A DNA stretch of 64,000 nucleotides from Fereydounia khargensis (GCA_026413255.1 JAOCZO010000018.1:186001-250000), one strand, 5' to 3'; shown: positions 1-11,496, counted from the first letter of the stretch. Translations and numbers: made by a program. Notes: generated by a model from the letters alone, not told the origin.

Positions 1-1176
1 TACAACATGCAGGGCCTTCCCAAGAACAACGAAAGGCGTCCGCCAGAGATGCCAAGGAGAAATCGAGGTGGAGTCCCCGAAAAGCGCTCGATCCCGTACG
101 TGAAAAAGGTGCTGGCCGTCTCCAGCGGTAAGGGAGGTGTCGGCAAAAGTACCATTTCTGGTAAGCTTCGATTCATTGACATCTCGTATCGCTACTACAC
201 ACACGAGCTGACGTTGCGTCCTCGCCTGTTCGAAAGCCAACCTGGCACTAGCCCTGTCCCAAACAGCAGACAGTTGTCCTTCGTCCATCTCACAGTCTCC
301 ACGCAAGCCTCGCATCGGACTATTGGACCTTGACATCTTTGGTCCCAGCGTCCCCAAGCTCATGGGCCTTGAAGATGTCGGAGAGCCAGAGCTGACGTCA
401 GGAGGTACTTTGATTCCCATGCTCAACCATGGCGTACCTTGCATGTCGATGGGCTTTCTTCTGCCGCCATCGACCTCTGGCTCAAATGCAGACACGCCTG
501 TGGTCTGGAGAGGAATGATGGTGATGAAGGCCACTCAGCAGCTGCTGTTTGACGTCGATTGGAGACAGGGTGCAAGTGCCTTGTCCACAGACGGAGGTTC
601 TGGTTCAACAAGCTCCGATCGGTCAGACTGGCTCGACGTTCTGGTCATCGACATGCCTCCGGGCACAGGCGATGTGGCATTGAGCTTGAGTCAGCTGGTT
701 AAAGTGGACGGTGCGGTGATTGTCAGCACACCGCAACAAGTCGCCTTGATCGATGCACGAAAGGGTGTCTCAATGTTTGACAAGGTCAAGGTTCCTGTGA
801 GCCACAATAGTAGATCGGCGTCGATACCGTGACAGGAAATGACTAACCTGCATTAAATCTCTCATCTTGCTCTCGGCAGATTACTGGACTGGTGCTCAAC
901 ATGTCGCACTTTGTATCTCCCGACACGGGGCGATCGTTCGAGCTGTTTGGCTCGGCCAAGGCAGTGGAAGAGTACGGTGACTCCAAGGGCATTCCCCTTC
1001 TAGGTCGAATCCCTCTGCAACCGGACGTGAGCAGCGGGGGCGATCGGGGCCAGCCGACAGTTTTGCGCAAGACGATTCACGTGGAGAAAGGCGATGGAGT
1101 CGAAGAGATGCAGAACCTGGCTCGTGGCGAGTTTCTCGAGATAGCACGGAAGTGCTGGCATGCCCTTGGCAAATGA
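1..1176 (+). CDS. IND1: Mitochondrial Ind1/NUBPL-type P-loop NTPase, 5' end cut by window
   Basis: Member of the Mrp/NBP35 ATPase family. Ind1/NUBPL is the mitochondrial iron-sulfur carrier needed for assembly of respiratory complex I. Exons are 1-160, 237-796 and 880-1176, with GT-AG introns of 76 and 83 nt. The conserved GLPK and [20 protein letters not shown] block carries the deviant Walker A loop with its signature lysine (about 127-153). The second exon reads NLALALS and later [30 protein letters not shown] and the [14 protein letters not shown] region also fit the family. The frame is open to base 1 (Tyr-Asn before the first Met at 7), so the start and targeting peptide probably lie outside the window. 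The family's CPxC motif near MSHFV is replaced by Ser-Pro-Asp-Thr (916-927), so both cysteines are absent. The family assignment is firm; choosing Ind1 over another Mrp-like protein rests on the IPGVKK-like N-terminal block. Confidence 0.88.
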
Positions 1177-1361
1177 AAGCAAGATGAATCGTTGCAAACT
1201 TGGTTACAGGACATGAGGGAAGAGACGGGGAGAAGGAAGAATACAGAAATGGCGGTTCGACACTCTAGGCGGATTCGGCATGGGCATGGGCATCTCAATG
1301 CGATAGACATAAGTTACCACGATGAGGCGAGAAGGGGAAAGGATAAGGTTGAGGCTCAAGT

Positions 1362-2482
1362 TTACGCCTTGGCAGGAGTCGCACCGGCCTGCTGGTCAAG
1401 TTTACGTTCGATCTCGAGGATCTCTCGGATCTCGGTCTCAATCATGCTTTGTGCAGCCTGAGAAGCGGGAGGTAGCGGGAGACGAGGGACGCCGACAGGG
1501 TAGTAGTAGCGTTCAAGCGCCCACTTTGTGCCACCAATGCCGCCCTTGAACATGGCCCAGTCGGCTCGAGATACGATGCTCTGGAGCTTTTGCGCCTGGA
1601 TGAGCTTGTCAAAGTCCTTGTGGTCGAGAGCGTCCTTGATGAGGTTGTAGAGCTGGACGCAGGTTCGCGGGGCGATGTTGGCAGTTCCGCAGATGGTTCC
1701 GGAGAGGCCGACGGTCATGGAGGGGAGGAGAATGTCGGCGAATCCGGTCATGACGTGGAAGGGGCTTCGCTTGATGGCGTCGACGATACGGCCACCCTTG
1801 CCGACCTGGGCGCAGGTGAGTTTGGCGCCAATGACGTTGGGGTGCTGGGAGATCTCGATGAGGAGATCGGAATCGAGGTCGATGCCGGCAACGCAGGCGG
1901 GGAAGTTGTAGAGCATGATGGGGATGGGGGAGTTTTGAGCAATCTCGGTAAAGAAGGATTTGAGCGCAGCACGGTTGCCGTTGAGGGCACCAGCAAAGTA
2001 GCCAGGAGCAATCACGATGGCGGCGTCGGCACCGGCACGAGCGGCGTCGCGGCAGTGGCGGATCGACTCTTTGACCGAGGCGGTACCTGTGCCGGCGATG
2101 ATTGGGTGGTCCGGAAGACCAGCAGCATCAAGTGCCCTGCGGGTGGCTGCGACAAGCTCGTATCGCTCCTCGGCGGAGAGGTGAATGGCTAGCAAGAAAG
2201 AGAGGGGTTTTTTTTTGGGTGGTGAGTGAGAAGGACATGCATACAAGCATGGAAACCCTAAAGATTGAGCCAGAGCTACTGTAGCTTACCTTCGCCGTTG
2301 GTGCCCATGACGACGAGGCCAACACCAGCCTTGGCGGTGCGGAGGACATGCTTCTCCCATGCGGGATAGTCGATCTCCTCGTCCTTGGTGAACGGGGTGA
2401 CGAGGGGCGAGTAGATGCCACCGGGAAGAGGGCGCGGGGACCTGGCAGCGGCACTGCCGTTTCCGTTTGCAGAAGGAGCCAT
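1362..2482 (-). CDS. Dihydrodipicolinate synthase (DapA) family class I aldolase
   Basis: A 339-residue protein from two exons on the minus strand, 2482-2290 and 2188-1362, with a 101-nt GT-AG intron that splits the GTNGEA motif. The family forms a TIM barrel and uses a Schiff-base lysine to cleave or condense 2-oxo acids. Visible motifs are GGIYSPLVTPF (about residues 21-31), VVMGTNGEAIHLS (57-69), the catalytic tyrosine in IMLYNFP (Tyr158) and the Schiff-base lysine in GAKLTCA (Lys187). Fungi lack the bacterial lysine pathway, so a 4-hydroxy-2-oxoglutarate aldolase or sugar-acid (2-keto-3-deoxy) aldolase is more likely than true DapA; the sequence does not decide which. No clear targeting peptide is seen. 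It lies tail to tail with IND1, 185 nt apart. Confidence 0.9.
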
Positions 2483-2763
2483 GTTGGACGATGGAGACGG
2501 TGTTTTTGGGAAAGGAGCAGGTATAGGACAGGCGCACGACGACAGTGGCCAGCGTTTATAAAGCTTGCCGCTCGCCGTTCGCCGGGCGGGTCTGAAGCGA
2601 AAGCGAGGTGGGTGTGGGTGGGGCTTCGCCGTGGGGAAGGGCGAGACAAGGCGGCCAAGCGTCGGAGGAAGAGACGGAGTACAGCGCCGTAGAGGCGGTC
2701 AAGTCAAGTGCAGCACAAGTGGGTGCAGGCGGAGGCGGGCAGGACAGGCCAAAAATGACAGGC

Positions 2764-2820
2764 GAGCCAGAGCCAGAGCCAGAGCCAGAGCCAGAGACAG
2801 AGCCAGAGCCAGCGACAGAG
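2764..2820. repeat. GAGCCA hexamer tandem array
   Basis: About nine units of AGAGCC/GAGCCA with a few substitutions (GAGACA, GCGACA). It lies upstream of the aldolase start, in the intergenic region. Confidence 0.85.
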
Positions 2821-2946
2821 CCGGGGCCAGGGCTGCCCCCTTCCAAGCGCAACCCCGCATCGCCCATCCCTGCCCTTTCCTGCCCTGCTTTTGCCTCGCT
2901 TCCCCCACGTTTACATTTTGGATTTGCGGCTGGCGGGTTGTTGCTG

Positions 2947-2970
2947 GTACAGTACAGTACTGTACAGTAC
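2947..2970. promoter_or_regulatory. TACAGTAC/GTACTGTA palindrome cluster
   Basis: Overlapping half-sites form a perfect inverted repeat around GTACAGTACTGTAC. Similar sites recur in many intergenic regions of this window. The regulatory role is an inference; the palindrome itself is directly visible. Confidence 0.5.
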
Positions 2971-3564
2971 ACTAGGCGCTGTACGCGTAGCCTTGCACTC
3001 CCCCACGCACGTCACAACCACACAGCGCTCACCGCCCGCTGCGCACCTTGCCACGTCTCTGTCACAGCCCGGTCGGTCGGTCGGTCGGTCGGTCGGTGAA
3101 AAGGCAGGCAACTAATACAGTACTCGCCTCGAAACGTGCTTTACTGTATCACAAGGAAAGCGGAGGACATGGCAAACAATCAATCCACGCGGGCCGCCTT
3201 CATCTCGGAACGAACGGACGGTTGGGCATAGAATGCCGTGCAGGCAACATGTGCTCTCCTTGTCATGCCTGAGCGAGGGCGGGGCGGGGCGGGGCGTGTC
3301 CGGCTATCTCTCTGCCATTCAGAGTCGGCGTCAGTGCAGACAACTCACCGGCGAACAGGACACTGTGCGCCGCTCACTCACTTTACGCGGGGAAAGCAGC
3401 AGCAGCCAGCAAGGCACGCGACCCCGACCGCGACCGGGACTCGGGTAACAGACGGCGGTGCCCGATTCGAGTAGCAGCAGCCTTGCTCCCATCCGTCCAG
3501 CACCACCACAAGCACCAAACCGCAACCCGCAACTCGCAACCCTCATTCCATTCCGGTACACACG

Positions 3565-4279
3565 ATGACCGTCAAAGCGCCGAGTGCGTGTCTTCGTTTC
3601 GTGCAACGCATCTGCCGAGGCTTGTGAGTCGCCTCCTGCTCCCGCTCGAGCCCTGACCCACGCTAACAAACCGATACCGATACCAATACCGATACCAGCC
3701 AAACGGGATCCGGGCACGATGCAGCCACCATCCCGCAGCTGCGCATCACGTCCTCCGTGCCCGGCCGCATCCAAGGCACCTTTGAGATCCGCGCGCACAA
3801 CCTGAACCGCCTCGGCACGCTCCATGGCGGCTGCATCGCCACGCTGACCGATACCATGGGCTCTCTCGCCATTGCTAGTCGCGGCCTCTTCGCTACGGGC
3901 GTCAGCACCGACATCAACACCACATACGTCAAGAGCGCAGGCGGCAAGGGCGATACCGTCAACGTCATCGGCCAAGTCATCAGCATGGGCAAGACCCTCG
4001 CCTTCACCAGGATGGAAGTCAGACACCCAGTCTCAGACGCCTTGCTCGGTACGTCGAAACGTCCACTCGCACCGCTAAGAACGAGCACTTACCCTTCTTC
4101 CTTGAACTACACGCCACTACCTAACCCCAGCATACGGAAGCCACACCAAGTTTATCGGCAAAGCCATCGCGCATCCTGAGAACGTCACGTTCGACGAGTC
4201 CGGCCAACGCGTGGTGCACGGCAAGCAGCCAGACGAGTGGAGCGACATCGCTGCGCCTGGCTTGCAGCAACAAAAGTAG
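3565..4279 (+). CDS. ACOT13-like hotdog-fold thioesterase
   Basis: A 185-residue protein from exons 3565-3623, 3699-4048 and 4131-4279. The first donor was placed at GTGAGT (3624) because it alone keeps the frame and gives the N-terminal helix ending in FQTGSGHD. Family features are HNLNRLGTLHGGCIATLTD (about 53-71), with the HGG loop and the acidic residue expected in acyl-CoA thioesterase 13/PaaI enzymes, followed by INTTYVKSAGGKGDTV and the C-terminal AYGSHTKFIGKA segment supplied by exon 3. The family hydrolyses medium- to long-chain acyl-CoAs and often sits at mitochondria. The stop codon lies only 34 nt from the stop of the convergent DHR1 gene, so the transcripts probably overlap. Confidence 0.9.
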
Positions 4280-4313
4280 AAAGCGTACTGAGATTACCGT
4301 GCTGTGCTCAAAA

Positions 4314-7300
4314 TTAGACATTGGTTTCCCAGCGGCCCTTGACGAGCGTCTGTGTGACTTTGATCGCGGGCAGCTCCCAGCCCAGGCCGCCGGCCATGCC
4401 GTCTTCCTCCGAGCCGACAGCGTACGTGGGTGTGAGCATGACGGAGCGGGTGGGCGCGTGCGCCTTGGCAGCCGACGCCTCCTTCTCCTTTGCAGCTCTG
4501 AGCGCGTTCACGAGGCCCGTGGAGCCAGGCACCTCTACGGGCTTGCTGAACGAGCACAGGCTGCGACCGAGCGTCGTGAGCCACGCCGGGTTGATCTTGG
4601 TCAGTGTCTTGAGCCACACCGTCCCGTCCTGGCTGAGCGCCACTTTACCCGCGCTCCTGTGCACCTCGCCGAACACGAGCCACGCCGGCGGCGCGTGGTG
4701 GAAGAACGACGAGCTCGGGTGGATAAACGCATACCCAGGCACTCCCATCGCCCGGTACGGCACGCCGCGCGTAGACGACATACGCTCACCGCCGCCGCTG
4801 TTGCGCAGACGCCACAGCATCTGCGCCGTTCGCTCGTCCGTGGTCGTCAGTGACGCACTCGTCACACTCGTGTTGCTCACCAAATCCGCCCGCACTGCCA
4901 CCTGGTCAATATAGGCCGACGCAATCAGCTGCCGAACCACCTTGAGCTGCGTCTCGCTCGGTGGATCCAGTTTCGGGTTAGACAGCCCACCAGACAGCCG
5001 TGGCACGTTCGCGATCACCAGGTTGCACAGCTGCGCACGAAGCTTGTGAATCTCCTCCATCGCCTGGTATCACAGCATGAGTCAGTAACCGTCCTGCTTC
5101 TCTACTCCCCACAACACAACAACTCACCTTGGGACGCAAAAAGTTGCGCTCGCAGAACCCAGTTCCACCGCCCTCGTACTCGTACGCACCCACCACGCTC
5201 AGCAGGCGGAACGTGTCGCTCAGCCCAGCGCCGAGCGCCTCAAACCTGCGCATGGTGGCAAAGTACTTTGCGCGGCGCGCTTTGCGACGTTCCTTCTCGA
5301 GCATGGCTGGGTTGGTGATGCTGGCCGCCTCGACGGGCAGTTCGAGGTCCTCGTCCTCGGCGGCTGCGGCTGCGGCTGCGGCTGCGGCGTCGGTCTCGCC
5401 CTTCTCGTCGTCGTTGTCATCCAGAAGCTGTTCGCGGACAAAGGGATCGCCAACGCTCAGGGCAGCAACGAGCGCAATGACGTAGGGCAGACAGCCGTGC
5501 TGCTGGCCCTGAGCGAGCATCTTTGCAAACCGCGGCGAGACGGGGAACAGCGTCATCGAGCGGCCGAGGTCCGTGATGCTCGCGTTGAGCCCGACCTTGC
5601 CTGTAGCGACAGACGTGGCCTGCTTGGGCTCCAGCGCGCCGAGGTGTGTGAGCATCTTTTCCGCCCGGGCAAGCGTAGCCCTGTCCGGCGGTGTGGGGAA
5701 GGGAAAGTTGGCCACGTTGTCAATGTTCATCGCCTTCATGGAGAGTACGAGTCCCTCGACGGGTGTGCGGAGGATCTCGGGGCTAGAAAACTCGGTAAAG
5801 TGGTCTTCGTACACCGCAGACGAGTAGAGGCGGTAGCAGTGGCCGGGTCCTGTTCGGCCAGCTCGACCCGCTCGCTGGCTTGCACTCGCCTTGCTGATCC
5901 ACGACACGTCGTAGCTCTGCACGCCGCTCGTCAGATTGTGCTTGCGTTCCTTGCATCGGCCACAGTCGATCACGTACTTGATGTTCGGGATGGTGAGCGA
6001 CGTCTCTGCCACATTGGTTGCAACGACGACCAGACGCGAGTCCGCGGGCGGCTCAGCAAAGATGCGCATCTGCTTGTCGGAAGGAAGGAGCGAGTACAGC
6101 GGGAGGATGTGCATAGGCACGTCCGTGTCGTCCTTGAGCTCGTCCGGCAGCTCGTCGTCGTGCCGCTTGTCGTCCTCGTCGTCCGTATCCAGAGCGTCAG
6201 GATCGTCCTCGTCGTCCATCGCGCCGTCATCCACATCGAGTGCGAGGTCCCTCTCGATACCCAGATCCACCTCTTCCGCTTCAACATCGCCGTCCTTGGC
6301 TGCGAGACGCACCCGATCCTCGTCCTCCTTCCCTTCATCTTCGTCCTCCTTGTCATCACGGCGACCGCTTTCGCGCTCCTCCCTGTTGCGCCGGGCACGC
6401 GCACGCTCCTTGCGCTTCTGCTTGATCGCCTTGCGACCAAACCGCTTCTCGAGGCGCCTGCACACCGTAGAGATCTCCTGCTGGCCCGTGAGGAAGATGA
6501 GGATACCTCCGGGCGGCAGCCGCGCATGGATCTTTGTCGCCTTCTTCACCGACTCGGCGAGGTAGTCTTGCACCGTGCGTCGATTAAAGTGCACAGTGAC
6601 AGGGTGCTGTCGGGCATTGATGTTGATCACTGGCGGCGGCTCAGAAAAGAGCGTCTTATTCAGCGTAAAGTCGGACACACGCAGCGTAGCACTCATGATA
6701 ATGAGGCGAAGCGGACGCGCACCCTCGGCACCTTCGAGCCACTTTTTCTCCCGCAGACGTACGACACGGCTGAGCACGCCGATGAGTACGTCCGTGTTGA
6801 CGCTGCGTTCGTGCGCCTCGTCCACCATGATCGCGCTGTACTTGGTCAGCAAGAGATCAGTGGCCAGCTCGCGGAGCAGCACACCGTCCGTCATAAACTT
6901 GATCGCGGTGAGCGGGCTCACAGTCGCGTCGTACCGGATCTGATGCGAGACCTTGTTCGGTGGGAGGTTGAGTTCCGATGCAACTCGCTGCGCCATGCTG
7001 ACTGCGGCGACCCTGCGCGGCTGTGTGATGCCGACCATGCCAGGATTGAAGCTGTGCTTGTTTCCAAAGCCAGCCTCGTACAGGAACTGCGGGACCTGCG
7101 TCGTCTTACCACTTCCCGTCTCACCACATATAACAGTGATAGGGTTCTCCATCACGGTGCGCACGATCGTTTCCTCCTCCGCAACGACTGGCAGCCTCAG
7201 TCGAGCCGCAATCACATCTTCGCTACGCTCAACTTCGACATTCCGGATCTTGCGCGCACCTGCAGACTGGGCGGCTTGCTTTTCGCCGTCTTCGACCGTC

Positions 7301-7951
7301 TCGCGCAACTCGGCGTAGAAGCGCGCGGCAAAAGCTGACTTGTTCTCGGGTCGCTCTTCGTCTCGTCCAAGAGGGCCGCGGGCAACGCCGTCTTTAGGCA
7401 TCATATCAGATACCTTGACTTTGAAGCCACCCACGGGCGCTAGGTTGAACTCTCCTTCGGCGTCAGAGCCTGGACCCTTCTCGCCGCTGCGCTCGCCGCC
7501 GCCGCCGAGACCCAGCGCGGAACGAGCCCATTCCTTGAAGCCCCTGCTGCGTACAGATTGGCCGATGCCACGCCGCCGAGATCGTGGTTCAGCGTCGCCC
7601 TCTTCTTCGTCATCGCTGTCCTCATCCTCATCATCGTCGTCACTGTCGCTGTCGCTGTCGCTGTCGGCCTCGCTATGTCCCTCCTCATCCTCGTCCTCAT
7701 CTTCGCTACTGTCTCCATCTGCGGTGCCCTCGTCCCTCACTTGGTCTTCATCGGCGAATCCTTCCCATGGCAGGGAAGACGCTGCTTCTGCCTCGGGATT
7801 CTGGTCTTCTTGCGGCTGGGCTTTGGCTTTGCCTTTACCCTTGAGATCGGCGGGGATAGCGTCCTCGTTGTCATCCTTGAGCATTCCTCGCTGGCGCATG
7901 GCTTCGAGAATCACGGCCTCCTCGTCAGAGTCGGTCTCATTTGATTCTTCA

Positions 7952-7984
<33 letters not shown>

Positions 7985-9046
7985 TCGCTGTTATCATCCT
8001 CAATTTCATTCTGCTCGGGACCCGAGTCGTCCTGATCCCACCGCTGCTGTTGCTTTCGACTAGACGCGGCCTTTGAGGATGATGAGGGCTGTAGAGCCTC
8101 TGCCTCAGCTTTTGTCTCAGCCTCCGACTCGGAGCTATCAAAGCTGGAATCGGTGTTGCTATCCTCATCCTTGGATGCTGGAAGTGCGCGTCCCCAACTG
8201 GTGCCGCTACCGGGCGCATGTCCGGTCTGCTTTTTCTTGTTTTTGGGCTTGCGGGTACGCTTCTTGATTGTAGGCAAGAGGGGCTTGCCATCTGGGCCGA
8301 GAGCAAGGGCTGAGCCGACGTTGGAGGCAGGGGCAGAGAACAAGCTTGCGGCAGCCATGATACGAGCACGCCTGCCTGCGTCCTCCTCTACCTCGCCGAC
8401 GGGGCCACCGTCATCGACGTCCATCTCTTCTGGAGGACTGTGGAAGCCCTGCTCGTCGTCGTCGTCGTCGTCGTCGTCTTGATCATCTCGGTCAAGATCA
8501 GCATCTAGATCATCCTCCTCGACCTGGTACTGTCGTCGTCGTCGCTTGCCGGATGTGGGCTCCTTCTTGCCAGCCGTTTCGATACGTTCGGTACCCGTCT
8601 TGGCTCGTCCCGTACCGAGGGTGGCAGCACTCTTGAGCTCGGCACGATCAATCTGGTTAGATGACTCGGCTAGTTGTGCAAGTAGCCTGACTCGTTCCTC
8701 CTTCTTGAGACGGGAGGCAATGTAGGCATCGAGTCGCTTGCGCTTCTTGGACGAGATGGGTGCATTTGCATCTGCACCAGCCTCTGCAAGTAACTGCGGC
8801 AACAAGAGAGTAGTTCAGCAAGACTTTGTTAGCCACTTTTTAGCAGGACACACTTACTTGTCGACGCTTGCGCTCCTGTTCCTTGCGTTCGAGATCCTCA
8901 GCGCTACCAGGAACAATGATAGCAGCATTCGAGTCGGCCTCGTGCGCTTGGCGAACACGGGCGGACTTTTTCTTCTTGTGCGAAGACCCGCCTGCAGACG
9001 ACTGCCGCGCCTTGGCGTTGAAGCGTGTCCTCACTGGCGGCTGCAT
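4314..9046 (-). CDS. DHR1: DEAH-box RNA helicase DHX37/DHR1 (Ecm16)
   Basis: Nucleolar helicase that releases U3 snoRNA from the pre-40S particle. Exons on the minus strand are 9046-8858, 8793-5128 and 5063-4314, giving 1534 residues, longer than yeast Ecm16 (about 1270) because of extended acidic and charged N-terminal regions, including a poly-Asp tract coded near 7958-7985. Visible helicase motifs: GETGSGKTT (nt about 7105-7131), DEAH in VDEAHERS (about 6812-6826), SAT in MSATLR (about 6690-6700), and QRAGRAGRTGPGHCY (about 5830-5870). The N-terminal KKRKRLDAYIASRLKKEER block matches the DHX37 subfamily. The helicase core carries a long charged insert between RecA2 motifs (about 6120-6430). 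Introns are only 64 nt each, with consensus GTAAGT/GTGAGT donors. Confidence 0.95.
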
Positions 9047-10183
9047 CTCAATCGCAGTGGTCGTTGGTGGGAGTGAACGAGCGAGCCAGCGAGCGGTATC
9101 AGCCAGCTAGCCAGCTAGCCAGCAAGCCAGCTGCTGTGCACTTGAGTACTCCACTTTTTCTTCACTTTTTTTCGACAAGATTAAAATGAAAAACTTGCAG
9201 TGCGTCAAAGTGACGCGCCAAATCATTCCAGTACTGTGCCCTGTACTGTATTGCCCCTCAGCTTGACTTGGATTGGCTTTGGACCCTGTGCTTGAATTGG
9301 CTCGAGCCACCGCCAACACTCGCGGGCCACTCGGGCGAGAGAGGAGGGCAGGCGCAAGCATGCCACCCTCACCAGCTGGCTAGGTGTGCCTCTTCGACGT
9401 TGACCTCGACATGTTGTTCAGCCTCAGCCTAGTGGAAATATCCAAAGAAATGTGGCGGGCAAAAAGAAGCAACCGCCAGAACGTGCTATGAGCGTTGACT
9501 AGCTTGTTCTTCGACTAGCTTGTTCTTACGTTACGGTGAGAAGAGTGTGGCAACACGACTCTTGACCATTCCGGTATCGATGCCTTTTCTCGTATCCTAG
9601 CCTTCCTGTTCATGGAAAAAAATGTTTGAAAAATTCCGACTTCCATATCGAGTGAATGACAGCGTCCATGTGATGACAATGTCAGCGAAACAACATTTGA
9701 CAACGAGCAAAGGTCTTCCGCGGCCAAGAGCAGCAGAGCCCCATGCATCCCGGCGACGTTAATTCTCCCTCTCGACCTGTATAAGAAACAAGAAGCGCAA
9801 CCTCCCCAGTGCAACAGACTCTTCCTCACAGACGGGAACCAGACATTCAGACAAGATGAGGCGAAATGTGCATATGCTCGTGTGCTCATGTGGCGTGGGG
9901 TCTGTGTGTGTGTATGTAGACAAGAATACAAGAGAGAAGAGGGAAAACACACAAGGTGAGGTAGGTAGAGAGAGTGGGATCGGGAGTTTTTGTCAGGAGG
10001 CCCTCATACAGCAAGACGACACAGGAAGGATTGCAGAGAGGACAAGATGATGAGAACGTCTCTTGTTGTTCGCGATCAACACGTGTCCCGTCCTGCTTTC
10101 CTCTTTGCTCTGTGACGCAAAGACCTCCTAGGCCTCCATTCCGATTCCCTTTTGGTGTCACTGCCCGTAGCACTTGGGGGTTT
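9047..10183. other. Intergenic region between DHR1 start and RPS19 stop
   Basis: About 1.1 kb with no supported gene. It contains an imperfect AGCCAGCTAGCC array (9100-9135), an imperfect palindrome pair with CAGTACTGTG and TGTACTGTA (9229-9250), and AT-richer DNA at 9590-9660. The right part is presumably the RPS19 3' untranslated region. Confidence 0.6.
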
Positions 10184-11496
10184 TTACTCGTCGTCCTCCT
10201 CGTCCTCGTCCTCATCCTCCTCCTCCTCACGCTGAGCCTCAAGGCAGGCAACAGCGATTCGGTCAAGGTCTCGCTGGCCGTCCTGCGAGATCCTTCGGCC
10301 ACCCTTGGGGTCCTTCTCGAGGACACCGATACCCTCAAGGCCCTGGACGACCTTGCGCTGAACCGAGCCCGAGGCGTCGGCGTGGTGCGAGGGGCGGAAT
10401 CCTCGGTTCGAGGCACCACCGTGCAGCTTTCGCAGAGCACCGATACCAACAGCCTTGCGCAGGTAAACGTGGCGGGCGAGCGCAGCGGCGCGGACGTAGT
10501 ACCAGTCAGGGTCGTAGGGGGCCTGCTCCTTGTAAGCACCGGTCTTGACGAGGTCAACCCAGGTGGGGATCTCGAGCTTGCCTGTAGATAGGCGAGAAAT
10601 AGATAAGCGATCATTTTGTTAGTTGGACGGTCGAGATATGGAGGTTGAGCGACATTGATAGCTGCCCCTCGAGCTGCCCCTTGTCCCCGCATTCCCACCG
10701 TAAACGTCTGCCGTCATAAACGCTACCTCACTTCATAGCACCATCACTAAAGCCGCCCTCTTTTCCCACAATGTGCATCGATTCTTGCTCGAATCGATGA
10801 TCGTGGTAGTCGGCGAGAAGTGGGTCGATAATGGTGAAACCTTTTTTAAGTCCGTCCGATGAATCCTCCTAATTTCCTCTCCTTCTGATTATGACCTCGC
10901 CGGCTGGTCCCCCTATCCAACCTCAACCCTCGTCTCTAAAGTCCTTATTCTCTTAAAGCTGTCCTGTCCGAATGGCACCGGTCTCTGGCATGAATGGCGG
11001 GAGATCCGGCCAGATCCAGCAAGGCAGCTATCAATTTACTTCGATGACCTGCTACAAGACTTACCCGATCGCTTAAGGTGCTGGGCGTAAGCGTTGATGA
11101 AAGTGGCGGCGTCGACGTCCCTAACGCTGTAGGTTGGTAGAAAACAAGGACAAAAGGGAGCGGGTCAGCATCACTGCCACTATGGTTGCTGATTTCAAGT
11201 GACACGAGTATCGGTCTGAATCCCTCTGTAGAGTCAAAGTGTCGGGGCTGCTGCTCTCGAGGAATGCCGTGCTATCGTCATCCTTGTTTCCAGCATGCTA
11301 CGGCTTGTCGACCTGGGTCGTAGTGATCCATCACAAGGGGAGGCAGTACAGCGTTACTGTAGACAAGTCCCCACCCTCGTCACAAATCGGGTCGTGGTTG
11401 TCGCAGCAAGATCGATCGTAACGAGCGAGCGGCGGTAATCCATCGAGTAGCAGCAGTGTTGGGAGTTGTCTCTGTGGGCGATACGTACTTCGGCAT
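10184..11496 (-). CDS. RPS19: 40S ribosomal protein S19 (eS19)
   Basis: Small-subunit protein of the 40S head, required for 18S rRNA maturation. Exons on the minus strand: 11496-11489 (only 8 nt: ATG CCG AA), 11126-11065 and 10581-10184, giving 155 residues. The spliced protein begins MPNVRDVDAATFINAYAQHL and contains GKLEIPTWVDLVKTG, DPDWYYVRAAALARHVYLRK, VGIGALRKLHGG, HADASGSVQRKVVQGLE and the GGRRISQDGQRDLDRIA signature. The ORF map alone hides this gene because the exons are short and the last exon has an acidic-codon shadow frame. Two features are unusual: both introns are long for this genome (356 and 483 nt), and the protein ends in an acidic tail (EEEEDEDEDEEDDE) that most eS19 proteins lack. 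Confidence 0.95.
10776..10799. other. Perfect 9-bp hairpin inside RPS19 intron 2
   Basis: CATCGATTC and GAATCGATG pair perfectly across a six-base loop. It lies inside the 483-nt second intron of RPS19. Ribosomal-protein introns often host snoRNAs, but I could not find a convincing pair of C and D boxes on the sense strand, so the function is open. Confidence 0.5.

Larger units (their letters stand above)
2483..3564. other. Intergenic region, shared divergent promoter of aldolase and thioesterase
   Basis: About 1.1 kb between two divergently transcribed genes, with no convincing gene. It holds a degenerate hexamer tandem array of GAGCCA units (2764-2820), a palindrome cluster built of TACAGTAC and GTACTGTA (2947-2970), a second TACAGTAC half (3115-3122), a GGTC tetranucleotide run (3067-3098) and a GGGGC-rich stretch (3276-3296). 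Short open frames here are low-complexity translations of the repeats. Confidence 0.7.

Noticed and set aside
5497-7338. 613-codon open frame on the plus strand
   Set aside because: Antisense shadow of the DHR1 helicase core; the minus-strand frame has all helicase motifs.
9886-10698. 270-codon minus-strand frame over RPS19
   Set aside because: Wrong frame of the RPS19 last exon and intron; the spliced frame gives a clear eS19.
10640-10900. C/D snoRNA in the RPS19 intron
   Set aside because: Only partial C-box matches; no CUGA box on the sense strand at a suitable distance.
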